Of a stretch of DNA of 59,562 nucleotides, positions 18,535 to 29,023 are shown one piece after another. Under the pieces are notes generated by a model that saw nothing but the letters and a program-made list of their open reading frames with translations, was not told where the DNA came from and did not search any database. The stretch's first letter is position 1, and every line of letters starts with the position of its first letter. A program made the position numbers and the translations under genes. Source of the stretch: Agarophyton chilense (Eukaryota; Rhodophyta; Florideophyceae; Gracilariales; Gracilariaceae); assembly GCA_030374765.1 (NCBI GenBank), contig JARGXX010000087.1:1-59562 (forward strand). Reading direction: 5' to 3'.

Positions 18535-19422
18535 TTAATTTTGCCTGGCGCCCCGTCCGGCGGCGCCTGCCTTTCCGTTTTTCGGCTTCGGATTAGGCTT
18601 TACACTACTTTTCCCCGCTGCTTTAGCCCTGCCCTTTAGGGGCTTTTGTTTATTAGGGGCTTTTGGAGCTTTGGGGGGATTATTCTTACGAGAACTCTCC
18701 AAAACACTAATTCTATTTCTAAGGGCTGCTAGCTCCTTCCGCGTCTGATCGACCCCTTCTGGGGCCCCCTCTTCATCAGCCGATTGCGCGGATTTCTTCA
18801 GGAGGTCAGCTTTCTTTTTGGTGTTCTTTATGTAGCTACCTAGACCGCTCGCTATTGTGGCTTGTATCTTCTTATCATTCAGAGAAGATACAAACATTTC
18901 CTTGAACCTTTCACAGAGGTTCTTGGTTTGTTCATTGGTGACGTACGAAAGGCAAATGAGGCCCTCCGTAAGCGCCTCCTCCAAACTTTCGAAAGCTTCT
19001 TCGAGTAGTTTCCTTCGAGACTTTTTAAGCTCACGGACTTCGTCCAGTTTGGCTTGAATAAGAAGTTTCAGAAATTGTTTCGCAAAATTTTCCGAAAGTT
19101 GTTTGAACTGCGAGCTGTATTTGTCTATCTGAGCGCTTTGAAGCTGAGGCATACGGGGTACCACGATAGATTTCGGTATCGTATCCTCTTCAGCATGCTT
19201 CATCAATTGGCTCACATAGACTGTTCTGCGAGCGATCGTCTCATCCACTACTTGAATCTGTTTACGAAAGGGAGCGCAAACTTTTATTAAGAGTGGTTTC
19301 GTGAAGTCGAAGAGCATTTCGTCCGTACACTCCGGCTTATCGCCTAGGAGAGTTTCCTGGACTGGCTCGATTTCATCGACCTCTTCCTCTTGTGCACGTC
19401 TGACGATTGCACGACGAGGCAT
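18535..19422 (-). CDS. PLE ORF1, unit 2
   Basis: 295 residues, identical to unit 1. It overlaps the upstream extension of the RT frame of unit 2. Confidence 0.85.
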   Translation of the reverse strand: MPRRAIVRRAQEEEVDEIEPVQETLLGDKPECTDEMLFDFTKPLLIKVCAPFRKQIQVVDETIARRTVYVSQLMKHAEEDTIPKSIVVPRMPQLQSAQIDKYSSQFKQLSENFAKQFLKLLIQAKLDEVRELKKSRRKLLEEAFESLEEALTEGLICLSYVTNEQTKNLCERFKEMFVSSLNDKKIQATIASGLGSYIKNTKKKADLLKKSAQSADEEGAPEGVDQTRKELAALRNRISVLESSRKNNPPKAPKAPNKQKPLKGRAKAAGKSSVKPNPKPKNGKAGAAGRGARQN

Positions 19423-19619
19423 TGCGAAAGAGATTTGTGATCGGCGACGGCACCTACTCCGCGTACAGGGGTTTTAGGGATTGAGTAAGGTGGTTGAAAG
19501 TGTGCTGCGTCGCGCAGAATGTAAGGGGGGGGAGAGAGAGAGACTGCTTAAGGACTAGGACGCCCTTGAAGCCGGAAGGGGAGGGGGAAAGGGAAAGGGA
19601 GGGGAAGCGGGGTGAAGTG

Positions 19620-19670
19620 AACGATGTGGCAGAGCGCTTTCGTCTTTATGACTCCTCAGTGCCTTATGTT
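19620..19670 (-). ncRNA. Hammerhead ribozyme, unit 3
   Basis: Core identical to unit 1; predicted cleavage 19632/19631. Confidence 0.85.
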
Positions 19671-19843
19671 GGGATGAGAAGGTTGGAAGAGAGGTGGAGA
19701 GCTCTCCACGGCTTCTTACATAGCCTCCTATGGCCCAAGCACTGCTCTACTTATGTTGCTCCCTATCTAATGAAACGAACATTACTAACTTAACTAAGCC
19801 CAGAGTGGGGTTTTTAGCCCCGTTCTTGGACAGTTGGTCATTT

Positions 19844-21469
19844 CTAATTGGTTCCATTAGTTTGGTTTTGAGTGCTATTGGCTAAGTCCGAAGACTTTGC
19901 TCCTTTCGCAATAGCACTTATGACATGGCGAGCTACTCCATTACCTCGTCTGAAGACAAGAGTACGTGGCCATTTCTCTTGGATTCCACTTCGCGGGACT
20001 TGAACTTCCATTAGTTCCTTGAAGCGGCGCCAGAACATCTTAATGCGAGGATGGAATCTGCAGACTACCCATCCTCCCAAGTCTGGAGATGGTTTGACGA
20101 ACTTCTCAAGATATTTCGCCCTGTCTTGGTAAGACACATATTCCAAAGCAGCCCGTAGATGCTGTCCTGTGTATCCACGATTCGCTAACATTCGGAATAG
20201 GATGCTTACTTTGGCCTCCCACGTATGTTTATCGGAAGTGTTACGGAGATATCTTATCATTTCTCCTTTCACGATTCCTGACAAAGTATGCGTGGGATGG
20301 TTGGACTTTCCATGGAGATATAGGAACTTGGAGATGGGCTTTGTGTATACCCGAATGTCCACAATGTTATGAAACATAAACCTCCTTCCTTTATATATCT
20401 CCAAGTCAAGATAGACTGCTTTTTTGGAGCTGATGTCCCATGTCATAGACAGGTTTGAACAGGTGTTCAATCTATGCATGAGAGCCTCCGCAGTTGCCCT
20501 ATCTCTGAGTATCACAAGTCCATCATCAATATAGCGGCGATTGATGATGATCTTGCTTACAAAGTCCAAGAAGATTCCTCGAAACTTAAAGAACAAATAA
20601 AGGTTAGCAAATGCTGGAGCTACCGGTGTTCCAGTTGCTGTACCAATAAGCTGTCGATGTACACCCTGTCCATCTGTTACATAGTTGTTAAACATGATGA
20701 ACTCCAAAGCACGACACCAGAAGCCTTTGTTTGCCATGAATATGTGAGGCAATTCATGTAACAGAGTTCTTATGGCGTCTCTGATATCGATGCTGGGGTA
20801 ACATCGCTCCACGTCATACGTCAAGAAGACACAGTCTGACGGGAGCTCTATATGTTCCAATTGCCTTACGGTTTGCCAGCTATTAACTGTTATAGCCGGA
20901 ATCTTTTGCACCTCCTTGTTGAGAATGGTGCTAAGTTGTCTAGACAACCCCGACGTGATGTACGAGTGTGACGCCGTGATCGGTCTAGACTTCACCGTAG
21001 GCTTGTGAATCTTCGGTAGTACATAGAAGGGTGCCGGGAACTTGGCGCCTAAAGCGTATTCTAGCGTTTCATCTGTGAATTTCCTCCCCAGATTACATGC
21101 CAGCAAGATTGCGTTGAGGTTACCGAGGAGCCTTCCATGGGGGAATGAGCTTACCTCGGAGAATGCACCCTCACGAATCTCCTTGCGCACAAGGTCGTCG
21201 TAGAACTCTCGGCTCATAAGTGTGAGTCCGAGGTTCTTATCGGCTTGTTTGACGACCCAGTCCTTCGTCTTCATGTACTTAATACCTCGCATCAACGTTC
21301 GATGCAAGGCTGGGGGAATGTCATCCTCAATACGAGTGAGTTCTCTCTCAAACTTCCGTGTCACTCGCATAGCTAGGGGATGAACCATTCTCCCTGTCCC
21401 CGTTCCTAGTGCCTTAAAGAGGGGATCCACTGTATCTTCAAGGCATTCCTTTAATGGAGTTCGAAGCAT
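19844..21469 (-). CDS. PLE reverse transcriptase, unit 3
   Basis: 541 residues, identical to unit 1. Confidence 0.96.
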   Translation of the reverse strand: MLRTPLKECLEDTVDPLFKALGTGTGRMVHPLAMRVTRKFERELTRIEDDIPPALHRTLMRGIKYMKTKDWVVKQADKNLGLTLMSREFYDDLVRKEIREGAFSEVSSFPHGRLLGNLNAILLACNLGRKFTDETLEYALGAKFPAPFYVLPKIHKPTVKSRPITASHSYITSGLSRQLSTILNKEVQKIPAITVNSWQTVRQLEHIELPSDCVFLTYDVERCYPSIDIRDAIRTLLHELPHIFMANKGFWCRALEFIMFNNYVTDGQGVHRQLIGTATGTPVAPAFANLYLFFKFRGIFLDFVSKIIINRRYIDDGLVILRDRATAEALMHRLNTCSNLSMTWDISSKKAVYLDLEIYKGRRFMFHNIVDIRVYTKPISKFLYLHGKSNHPTHTLSGIVKGEMIRYLRNTSDKHTWEAKVSILFRMLANRGYTGQHLRAALEYVSYQDRAKYLEKFVKPSPDLGGWVVCRFHPRIKMFWRRFKELMEVQVPRSGIQEKWPRTLVFRRGNGVARHVISAIAKGAKSSDLANSTQNQTNGTN

Positions 21470-21594
21470 GAACCCACCACCGACGGAGAGTACCTTTTTA
21501 ACTTCAAAAGGTACTTCCTCGTCTTTGATTCCAACCGGTGGGTTATATTTGAACTCGCAGGAGAAGGAACGGGGCTTCCTTGGCCTGGAACGGT

Positions 21595-22482
21595 TTAATT
21601 TTGCCTGGCGCCCCGTCCGGCGGCGCCTGCCTTTCCGTTTTTCGGCTTCGGATTAGGCTTTACACTACTTTTCCCCGCTGCTTTAGCCCTGCCCTTTAGG
21701 GGCTTTTGTTTATTAGGGGCTTTTGGAGCTTTGGGGGGATTATTCTTACGAGAACTCTCCAAAACACTAATTCTATTTCTAAGGGCTGCTAGCTCCTTCC
21801 GCGTCTGATCGACCCCTTCTGGGGCCCCCTCTTCATCAGCCGATTGCGCGGATTTCTTCAGGAGGTCAGCTTTCTTTTTGGTGTTCTTTATGTAGCTACC
21901 TAGACCGCTCGCTATTGTGGCTTGTATCTTCTTATCATTCAGAGAAGATACAAACATTTCCTTGAACCTTTCACAGAGGTTCTTGGTTTGTTCATTGGTG
22001 ACGTACGAAAGGCAAATGAGGCCCTCCGTAAGCGCCTCCTCCAAACTTTCGAAAGCTTCTTCGAGTAGTTTCCTTCGAGACTTTTTAAGCTCACGGACTT
22101 CGTCCAGTTTGGCTTGAATAAGAAGTTTCAGAAATTGTTTCGCAAAATTTTCCGAAAGTTGTTTGAACTGCGAGCTGTATTTGTCTATCTGAGCGCTTTG
22201 AAGCTGAGGCATACGGGGTACCACGATAGATTTCGGTATCGTATCCTCTTCAGCATGCTTCATCAATTGGCTCACATAGACTGTTCTGCGAGCGATCGTC
22301 TCATCCACTACTTGAATCTGTTTACGAAAGGGAGCGCAAACTTTTATTAAGAGTGGTTTCGTGAAGTCGAAGAGCATTTCGTCCGTACACTCCGGCTTAT
22401 CGCCTAGGAGAGTTTCCTGGACTGGCTCGATTTCATCGACCTCTTCCTCTTGTGCACGTCTGACGATTGCACGACGAGGCAT
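21595..22482 (-). CDS. PLE ORF1, unit 3
   Basis: 295 residues, identical to unit 1. Confidence 0.85.
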   Translation of the reverse strand: MPRRAIVRRAQEEEVDEIEPVQETLLGDKPECTDEMLFDFTKPLLIKVCAPFRKQIQVVDETIARRTVYVSQLMKHAEEDTIPKSIVVPRMPQLQSAQIDKYSSQFKQLSENFAKQFLKLLIQAKLDEVRELKKSRRKLLEEAFESLEEALTEGLICLSYVTNEQTKNLCERFKEMFVSSLNDKKIQATIASGLGSYIKNTKKKADLLKKSAQSADEEGAPEGVDQTRKELAALRNRISVLESSRKNNPPKAPKAPNKQKPLKGRAKAAGKSSVKPNPKPKNGKAGAAGRGARQN

Positions 22483-22679
22483 TGCGAAAGAGATTTGTGA
22501 TCGGCGACGGCACCTACTCCGCGTACAGGGGTTTTAGGGATTGAGTAAGGTGGTTGAAAGTGTGCTGCGTCGCGCAGAATGTAAGGGGGGGGAGAGAGAG
22601 AGACTGCTTAAGGACTAGGACGCCCTTGAAGCCGGAAGGGGAGGGGGAAAGGGAAAGGGAGGGGAAGCGGGGTGAAGTG

Positions 22680-22730
22680 AACGATGTGGCAGAGCGCTTT
22701 CGTCTTTATGACTCCTCAGTGCCTTATGTT
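22680..22730 (-). ncRNA. Hammerhead ribozyme, unit 4
   Basis: Core identical to unit 1; predicted cleavage 22692/22691. Confidence 0.85.
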
Positions 22731-22903
22731 GGGATGAGAAGGTTGGAAGAGAGGTGGAGAGCTCTCCACGGCTTCTTACATAGCCTCCTATGGCCCAAGC
22801 ACTGCTCTACTTATGTTGCTCCCTATCTAATGAAACGAACATTACTAACTTAACTAAGCCCAGAGTGGGGTTTTTAGCCCCGTTCTTGGACAGTTGGTCA
22901 TTT

Positions 22904-24529
22904 CTAATTGGTTCCATTAGTTTGGTTTTGAGTGCTATTGGCTAAGTCCGAAGACTTTGCTCCTTTCGCAATAGCACTTATGACATGGCGAGCTACTCCA
23001 TTACCTCGTCTGAAGACAAGAGTACGTGGCCATTTCTCTTGGATTCCACTTCGCGGGACTTGAACTTCCATTAGTTCCTTGAAGCGGCGCCAGAACATCT
23101 TAATGCGAGGATGGAATCTGCAGACTACCCATCCTCCCAAGTCTGGAGATGGTTTGACGAACTTCTCAAGATATTTCGCCCTGTCTTGGTAAGACACATA
23201 TTCCAAAGCAGCCCGTAGATGCTGTCCTGTGTATCCACGATTCGCTAACATTCGGAATAGGATGCTTACTTTGGCCTCCCACGTATGTTTATCGGAAGTG
23301 TTACGGAGATATCTTATCATTTCTCCTTTCACGATTCCTGACAAAGTATGCGTGGGATGGTTGGACTTTCCATGGAGATATAGGAACTTGGAGATGGGCT
23401 TTGTGTATACCCGAATGTCCACAATGTTATGAAACATAAACCTCCTTCCTTTATATATCTCCAAGTCAAGATAGACTGCTTTTTTGGAGCTGATGTCCCA
23501 TGTCATAGACAGGTTTGAACAGGTGTTCAATCTATGCATGAGAGCCTCCGCAGTTGCCCTATCTCTGAGTATCACAAGTCCATCATCAATATAGCGGCGA
23601 TTGATGATGATCTTGCTTACAAAGTCCAAGAAGATTCCTCGAAACTTAAAGAACAAATAAAGGTTAGCAAATGCTGGAGCTACCGGTGTTCCAGTTGCTG
23701 TACCAATAAGCTGTCGATGTACACCCTGTCCATCTGTTACATAGTTGTTAAACATGATGAACTCCAAAGCACGACACCAGAAGCCTTTGTTTGCCATGAA
23801 TATGTGAGGCAATTCATGTAACAGAGTTCTTATGGCGTCTCTGATATCGATGCTGGGGTAACATCGCTCCACGTCATACGTCAAGAAGACACAGTCTGAC
23901 GGGAGCTCTATATGTTCCAATTGCCTTACGGTTTGCCAGCTATTAACTGTTATAGCCGGAATCTTTTGCACCTCCTTGTTGAGAATGGTGCTAAGTTGTC
24001 TAGACAACCCCGACGTGATGTACGAGTGTGACGCCGTGATCGGTCTAGACTTCACCGTAGGCTTGTGAATCTTCGGTAGTACATAGAAGGGTGCCGGGAA
24101 CTTGGCGCCTAAAGCGTATTCTAGCGTTTCATCTGTGAATTTCCTCCCCAGATTACATGCCAGCAAGATTGCGTTGAGGTTACCGAGGAGCCTTCCATGG
24201 GGGAATGAGCTTACCTCGGAGAATGCACCCTCACGAATCTCCTTGCGCACAAGGTCGTCGTAGAACTCTCGGCTCATAAGTGTGAGTCCGAGGTTCTTAT
24301 CGGCTTGTTTGACGACCCAGTCCTTCGTCTTCATGTACTTAATACCTCGCATCAACGTTCGATGCAAGGCTGGGGGAATGTCATCCTCAATACGAGTGAG
24401 TTCTCTCTCAAACTTCCGTGTCACTCGCATAGCTAGGGGATGAACCATTCTCCCTGTCCCCGTTCCTAGTGCCTTAAAGAGGGGATCCACTGTATCTTCA
24501 AGGCATTCCTTTAATGGAGTTCGAAGCAT
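22904..24529 (-). CDS. PLE reverse transcriptase, unit 4
   Basis: 541 residues, identical to unit 1. Confidence 0.96.
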   Translation of the reverse strand: MLRTPLKECLEDTVDPLFKALGTGTGRMVHPLAMRVTRKFERELTRIEDDIPPALHRTLMRGIKYMKTKDWVVKQADKNLGLTLMSREFYDDLVRKEIREGAFSEVSSFPHGRLLGNLNAILLACNLGRKFTDETLEYALGAKFPAPFYVLPKIHKPTVKSRPITASHSYITSGLSRQLSTILNKEVQKIPAITVNSWQTVRQLEHIELPSDCVFLTYDVERCYPSIDIRDAIRTLLHELPHIFMANKGFWCRALEFIMFNNYVTDGQGVHRQLIGTATGTPVAPAFANLYLFFKFRGIFLDFVSKIIINRRYIDDGLVILRDRATAEALMHRLNTCSNLSMTWDISSKKAVYLDLEIYKGRRFMFHNIVDIRVYTKPISKFLYLHGKSNHPTHTLSGIVKGEMIRYLRNTSDKHTWEAKVSILFRMLANRGYTGQHLRAALEYVSYQDRAKYLEKFVKPSPDLGGWVVCRFHPRIKMFWRRFKELMEVQVPRSGIQEKWPRTLVFRRGNGVARHVISAIAKGAKSSDLANSTQNQTNGTN

Positions 24530-24654
24530 GAACCCACCACCGACGGAGAGTACCTTTTTAACTTCAAAAGGTACTTCCTCGTCTTTGATTCCAACCGGTG
24601 GGTTATATTTGAACTCGCAGGAGAAGGAACGGGGCTTCCTTGGCCTGGAACGGT

Positions 24655-25542
24655 TTAATTTTGCCTGGCGCCCCGTCCGGCGGCGCCTGCCTTTCCGTTT
24701 TTCGGCTTCGGATTAGGCTTTACACTACTTTTCCCCGCTGCTTTAGCCCTGCCCTTTAGGGGCTTTTGTTTATTAGGGGCTTTTGGAGCTTTGGGGGGAT
24801 TATTCTTACGAGAACTCTCCAAAACACTAATTCTATTTCTAAGGGCTGCTAGCTCCTTCCGCGTCTGATCGACCCCTTCTGGGGCCCCCTCTTCATCAGC
24901 CGATTGCGCGGATTTCTTCAGGAGGTCAGCTTTCTTTTTGGTGTTCTTTATGTAGCTACCTAGACCGCTCGCTATTGTGGCTTGTATCTTCTTATCATTC
25001 AGAGAAGATACAAACATTTCCTTGAACCTTTCACAGAGGTTCTTGGTTTGTTCATTGGTGACGTACGAAAGGCAAATGAGGCCCTCCGTAAGCGCCTCCT
25101 CCAAACTTTCGAAAGCTTCTTCGAGTAGTTTCCTTCGAGACTTTTTAAGCTCACGGACTTCGTCCAGTTTGGCTTGAATAAGAAGTTTCAGAAATTGTTT
25201 CGCAAAATTTTCCGAAAGTTGTTTGAACTGCGAGCTGTATTTGTCTATCTGAGCGCTTTGAAGCTGAGGCATACGGGGTACCACGATAGATTTCGGTATC
25301 GTATCCTCTTCAGCATGCTTCATCAATTGGCTCACATAGACTGTTCTGCGAGCGATCGTCTCATCCACTACTTGAATCTGTTTACGAAAGGGAGCGCAAA
25401 CTTTTATTAAGAGTGGTTTCGTGAAGTCGAAGAGCATTTCGTCCGTACACTCCGGCTTATCGCCTAGGAGAGTTTCCTGGACTGGCTCGATTTCATCGAC
25501 CTCTTCCTCTTGTGCACGTCTGACGATTGCACGACGAGGCAT
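24655..25542 (-). CDS. PLE ORF1, unit 4
   Basis: 295 residues, identical to unit 1. Confidence 0.85.
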   Translation of the reverse strand: MPRRAIVRRAQEEEVDEIEPVQETLLGDKPECTDEMLFDFTKPLLIKVCAPFRKQIQVVDETIARRTVYVSQLMKHAEEDTIPKSIVVPRMPQLQSAQIDKYSSQFKQLSENFAKQFLKLLIQAKLDEVRELKKSRRKLLEEAFESLEEALTEGLICLSYVTNEQTKNLCERFKEMFVSSLNDKKIQATIASGLGSYIKNTKKKADLLKKSAQSADEEGAPEGVDQTRKELAALRNRISVLESSRKNNPPKAPKAPNKQKPLKGRAKAAGKSSVKPNPKPKNGKAGAAGRGARQN

Positions 25543-25739
25543 TGCGAAAGAGATTTGTGATCGGCGACGGCACCTACTCCGCGTACAGGGGTTTTAGGGA
25601 TTGAGTAAGGTGGTTGAAAGTGTGCTGCGTCGCGCAGAATGTAAGGGGGGGGAGAGAGAGAGACTGCTTAAGGACTAGGACGCCCTTGAAGCCGGAAGGG
25701 GAGGGGGAAAGGGAAAGGGAGGGGAAGCGGGGTGAAGTG

Positions 25740-25790
25740 AACGATGTGGCAGAGCGCTTTCGTCTTTATGACTCCTCAGTGCCTTATGTT
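25740..25790 (-). ncRNA. Hammerhead ribozyme, unit 5
   Basis: Core identical to unit 1; predicted cleavage 25752/25751. Confidence 0.85.
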
Positions 25791-25963
25791 GGGATGAGAA
25801 GGTTGGAAGAGAGGTGGAGAGCTCTCCACGGCTTCTTACATAGCCTCCTATGGCCCAAGCACTGCTCTACTTATGTTGCTCCCTATCTAATGAAACGAAC
25901 ATTACTAACTTAACTAAGCCCAGAGTGGGGTTTTTAGCCCCGTTCTTGGACAGTTGGTCATTT

Positions 25964-27589
25964 CTAATTGGTTCCATTAGTTTGGTTTTGAGTGCTATTG
26001 GCTAAGTCCGAAGACTTTGCTCCTTTCGCAATAGCACTTATGACATGGCGAGCTACTCCATTACCTCGTCTGAAGACAAGAGTACGTGGCCATTTCTCTT
26101 GGATTCCACTTCGCGGGACTTGAACTTCCATTAGTTCCTTGAAGCGGCGCCAGAACATCTTAATGCGAGGATGGAATCTGCAGACTACCCATCCTCCCAA
26201 GTCTGGAGATGGTTTGACGAACTTCTCAAGATATTTCGCCCTGTCTTGGTAAGACACATATTCCAAAGCAGCCCGTAGATGCTGTCCTGTGTATCCACGA
26301 TTCGCTAACATTCGGAATAGGATGCTTACTTTGGCCTCCCACGTATGTTTATCGGAAGTGTTACGGAGATATCTTATCATTTCTCCTTTCACGATTCCTG
26401 ACAAAGTATGCGTGGGATGGTTGGACTTTCCATGGAGATATAGGAACTTGGAGATGGGCTTTGTGTATACCCGAATGTCCACAATGTTATGAAACATAAA
26501 CCTCCTTCCTTTATATATCTCCAAGTCAAGATAGACTGCTTTTTTGGAGCTGATGTCCCATGTCATAGACAGGTTTGAACAGGTGTTCAATCTATGCATG
26601 AGAGCCTCCGCAGTTGCCCTATCTCTGAGTATCACAAGTCCATCATCAATATAGCGGCGATTGATGATGATCTTGCTTACAAAGTCCAAGAAGATTCCTC
26701 GAAACTTAAAGAACAAATAAAGGTTAGCAAATGCTGGAGCTACCGGTGTTCCAGTTGCTGTACCAATAAGCTGTCGATGTACACCCTGTCCATCTGTTAC
26801 ATAGTTGTTAAACATGATGAACTCCAAAGCACGACACCAGAAGCCTTTGTTTGCCATGAATATGTGAGGCAATTCATGTAACAGAGTTCTTATGGCGTCT
26901 CTGATATCGATGCTGGGGTAACATCGCTCCACGTCATACGTCAAGAAGACACAGTCTGACGGGAGCTCTATATGTTCCAATTGCCTTACGGTTTGCCAGC
27001 TATTAACTGTTATAGCCGGAATCTTTTGCACCTCCTTGTTGAGAATGGTGCTAAGTTGTCTAGACAACCCCGACGTGATGTACGAGTGTGACGCCGTGAT
27101 CGGTCTAGACTTCACCGTAGGCTTGTGAATCTTCGGTAGTACATAGAAGGGTGCCGGGAACTTGGCGCCTAAAGCGTATTCTAGCGTTTCATCTGTGAAT
27201 TTCCTCCCCAGATTACATGCCAGCAAGATTGCGTTGAGGTTACCGAGGAGCCTTCCATGGGGGAATGAGCTTACCTCGGAGAATGCACCCTCACGAATCT
27301 CCTTGCGCACAAGGTCGTCGTAGAACTCTCGGCTCATAAGTGTGAGTCCGAGGTTCTTATCGGCTTGTTTGACGACCCAGTCCTTCGTCTTCATGTACTT
27401 AATACCTCGCATCAACGTTCGATGCAAGGCTGGGGGAATGTCATCCTCAATACGAGTGAGTTCTCTCTCAAACTTCCGTGTCACTCGCATAGCTAGGGGA
27501 TGAACCATTCTCCCTGTCCCCGTTCCTAGTGCCTTAAAGAGGGGATCCACTGTATCTTCAAGGCATTCCTTTAATGGAGTTCGAAGCAT
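25964..27589 (-). CDS. PLE reverse transcriptase, unit 5
   Basis: 541 residues, identical to unit 1. Confidence 0.96.
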   Translation of the reverse strand: MLRTPLKECLEDTVDPLFKALGTGTGRMVHPLAMRVTRKFERELTRIEDDIPPALHRTLMRGIKYMKTKDWVVKQADKNLGLTLMSREFYDDLVRKEIREGAFSEVSSFPHGRLLGNLNAILLACNLGRKFTDETLEYALGAKFPAPFYVLPKIHKPTVKSRPITASHSYITSGLSRQLSTILNKEVQKIPAITVNSWQTVRQLEHIELPSDCVFLTYDVERCYPSIDIRDAIRTLLHELPHIFMANKGFWCRALEFIMFNNYVTDGQGVHRQLIGTATGTPVAPAFANLYLFFKFRGIFLDFVSKIIINRRYIDDGLVILRDRATAEALMHRLNTCSNLSMTWDISSKKAVYLDLEIYKGRRFMFHNIVDIRVYTKPISKFLYLHGKSNHPTHTLSGIVKGEMIRYLRNTSDKHTWEAKVSILFRMLANRGYTGQHLRAALEYVSYQDRAKYLEKFVKPSPDLGGWVVCRFHPRIKMFWRRFKELMEVQVPRSGIQEKWPRTLVFRRGNGVARHVISAIAKGAKSSDLANSTQNQTNGTN

Positions 27590-27714
27590 GAACCCACCAC
27601 CGACGGAGAGTACCTTTTTAACTTCAAAAGGTACTTCCTCGTCTTTGATTCCAACCGGTGGGTTATATTTGAACTCGCAGGAGAAGGAACGGGGCTTCCT
27701 TGGCCTGGAACGGT

Positions 27715-28602
27715 TTAATTTTGCCTGGCGCCCCGTCCGGCGGCGCCTGCCTTTCCGTTTTTCGGCTTCGGATTAGGCTTTACACTACTTTTCCCCGCTG
27801 CTTTAGCCCTGCCCTTTAGGGGCTTTTGTTTATTAGGGGCTTTTGGAGCTTTGGGGGGATTATTCTTACGAGAACTCTCCAAAACACTAATTCTATTTCT
27901 AAGGGCTGCTAGCTCCTTCCGCGTCTGATCGACCCCTTCTGGGGCCCCCTCTTCATCAGCCGATTGCGCGGATTTCTTCAGGAGGTCAGCTTTCTTTTTG
28001 GTGTTCTTTATGTAGCTACCTAGACCGCTCGCTATTGTGGCTTGTATCTTCTTATCATTCAGAGAAGATACAAACATTTCCTTGAACCTTTCACAGAGGT
28101 TCTTGGTTTGTTCATTGGTGACGTACGAAAGGCAAATGAGGCCCTCCGTAAGCGCCTCCTCCAAACTTTCGAAAGCTTCTTCGAGTAGTTTCCTTCGAGA
28201 CTTTTTAAGCTCACGGACTTCGTCCAGTTTGGCTTGAATAAGAAGTTTCAGAAATTGTTTCGCAAAATTTTCCGAAAGTTGTTTGAACTGCGAGCTGTAT
28301 TTGTCTATCTGAGCGCTTTGAAGCTGAGGCATACGGGGTACCACGATAGATTTCGGTATCGTATCCTCTTCAGCATGCTTCATCAATTGGCTCACATAGA
28401 CTGTTCTGCGAGCGATCGTCTCATCCACTACTTGAATCTGTTTACGAAAGGGAGCGCAAACTTTTATTAAGAGTGGTTTCGTGAAGTCGAAGAGCATTTC
28501 GTCCGTACACTCCGGCTTATCGCCTAGGAGAGTTTCCTGGACTGGCTCGATTTCATCGACCTCTTCCTCTTGTGCACGTCTGACGATTGCACGACGAGGC
28601 AT
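27715..28602 (-). CDS. PLE ORF1, unit 5
   Basis: 295 residues, identical to unit 1. Confidence 0.85.
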   Translation of the reverse strand: MPRRAIVRRAQEEEVDEIEPVQETLLGDKPECTDEMLFDFTKPLLIKVCAPFRKQIQVVDETIARRTVYVSQLMKHAEEDTIPKSIVVPRMPQLQSAQIDKYSSQFKQLSENFAKQFLKLLIQAKLDEVRELKKSRRKLLEEAFESLEEALTEGLICLSYVTNEQTKNLCERFKEMFVSSLNDKKIQATIASGLGSYIKNTKKKADLLKKSAQSADEEGAPEGVDQTRKELAALRNRISVLESSRKNNPPKAPKAPNKQKPLKGRAKAAGKSSVKPNPKPKNGKAGAAGRGARQN

Positions 28603-28799
28603 TGCGAAAGAGATTTGTGATCGGCGACGGCACCTACTCCGCGTACAGGGGTTTTAGGGATTGAGTAAGGTGGTTGAAAGTGTGCTGCGTCGCGCAGAAT
28701 GTAAGGGGGGGGAGAGAGAGAGACTGCTTAAGGACTAGGACGCCCTTGAAGCCGGAAGGGGAGGGGGAAAGGGAAAGGGAGGGGAAGCGGGGTGAAGTG

Positions 28800-28850
28800 A
28801 ACGATGTGGCAGAGCGCTTTCGTCTTTATGACTCCTCAGTGCCTTATGTT
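28800..28850 (-). ncRNA. Hammerhead ribozyme, unit 6
   Basis: Core identical to unit 1; predicted cleavage 28812/28811. Confidence 0.85.
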
Positions 28851-29023
28851 GGGATGAGAAGGTTGGAAGAGAGGTGGAGAGCTCTCCACGGCTTCTTACA
28901 TAGCCTCCTATGGCCCAAGCACTGCTCTACTTATGTTGCTCCCTATCTAATGAAACGAACATTACTAACTTAACTAAGCCCAGAGTGGGGTTTTTAGCCC
29001 CGTTCTTGGACAGTTGGTCATTT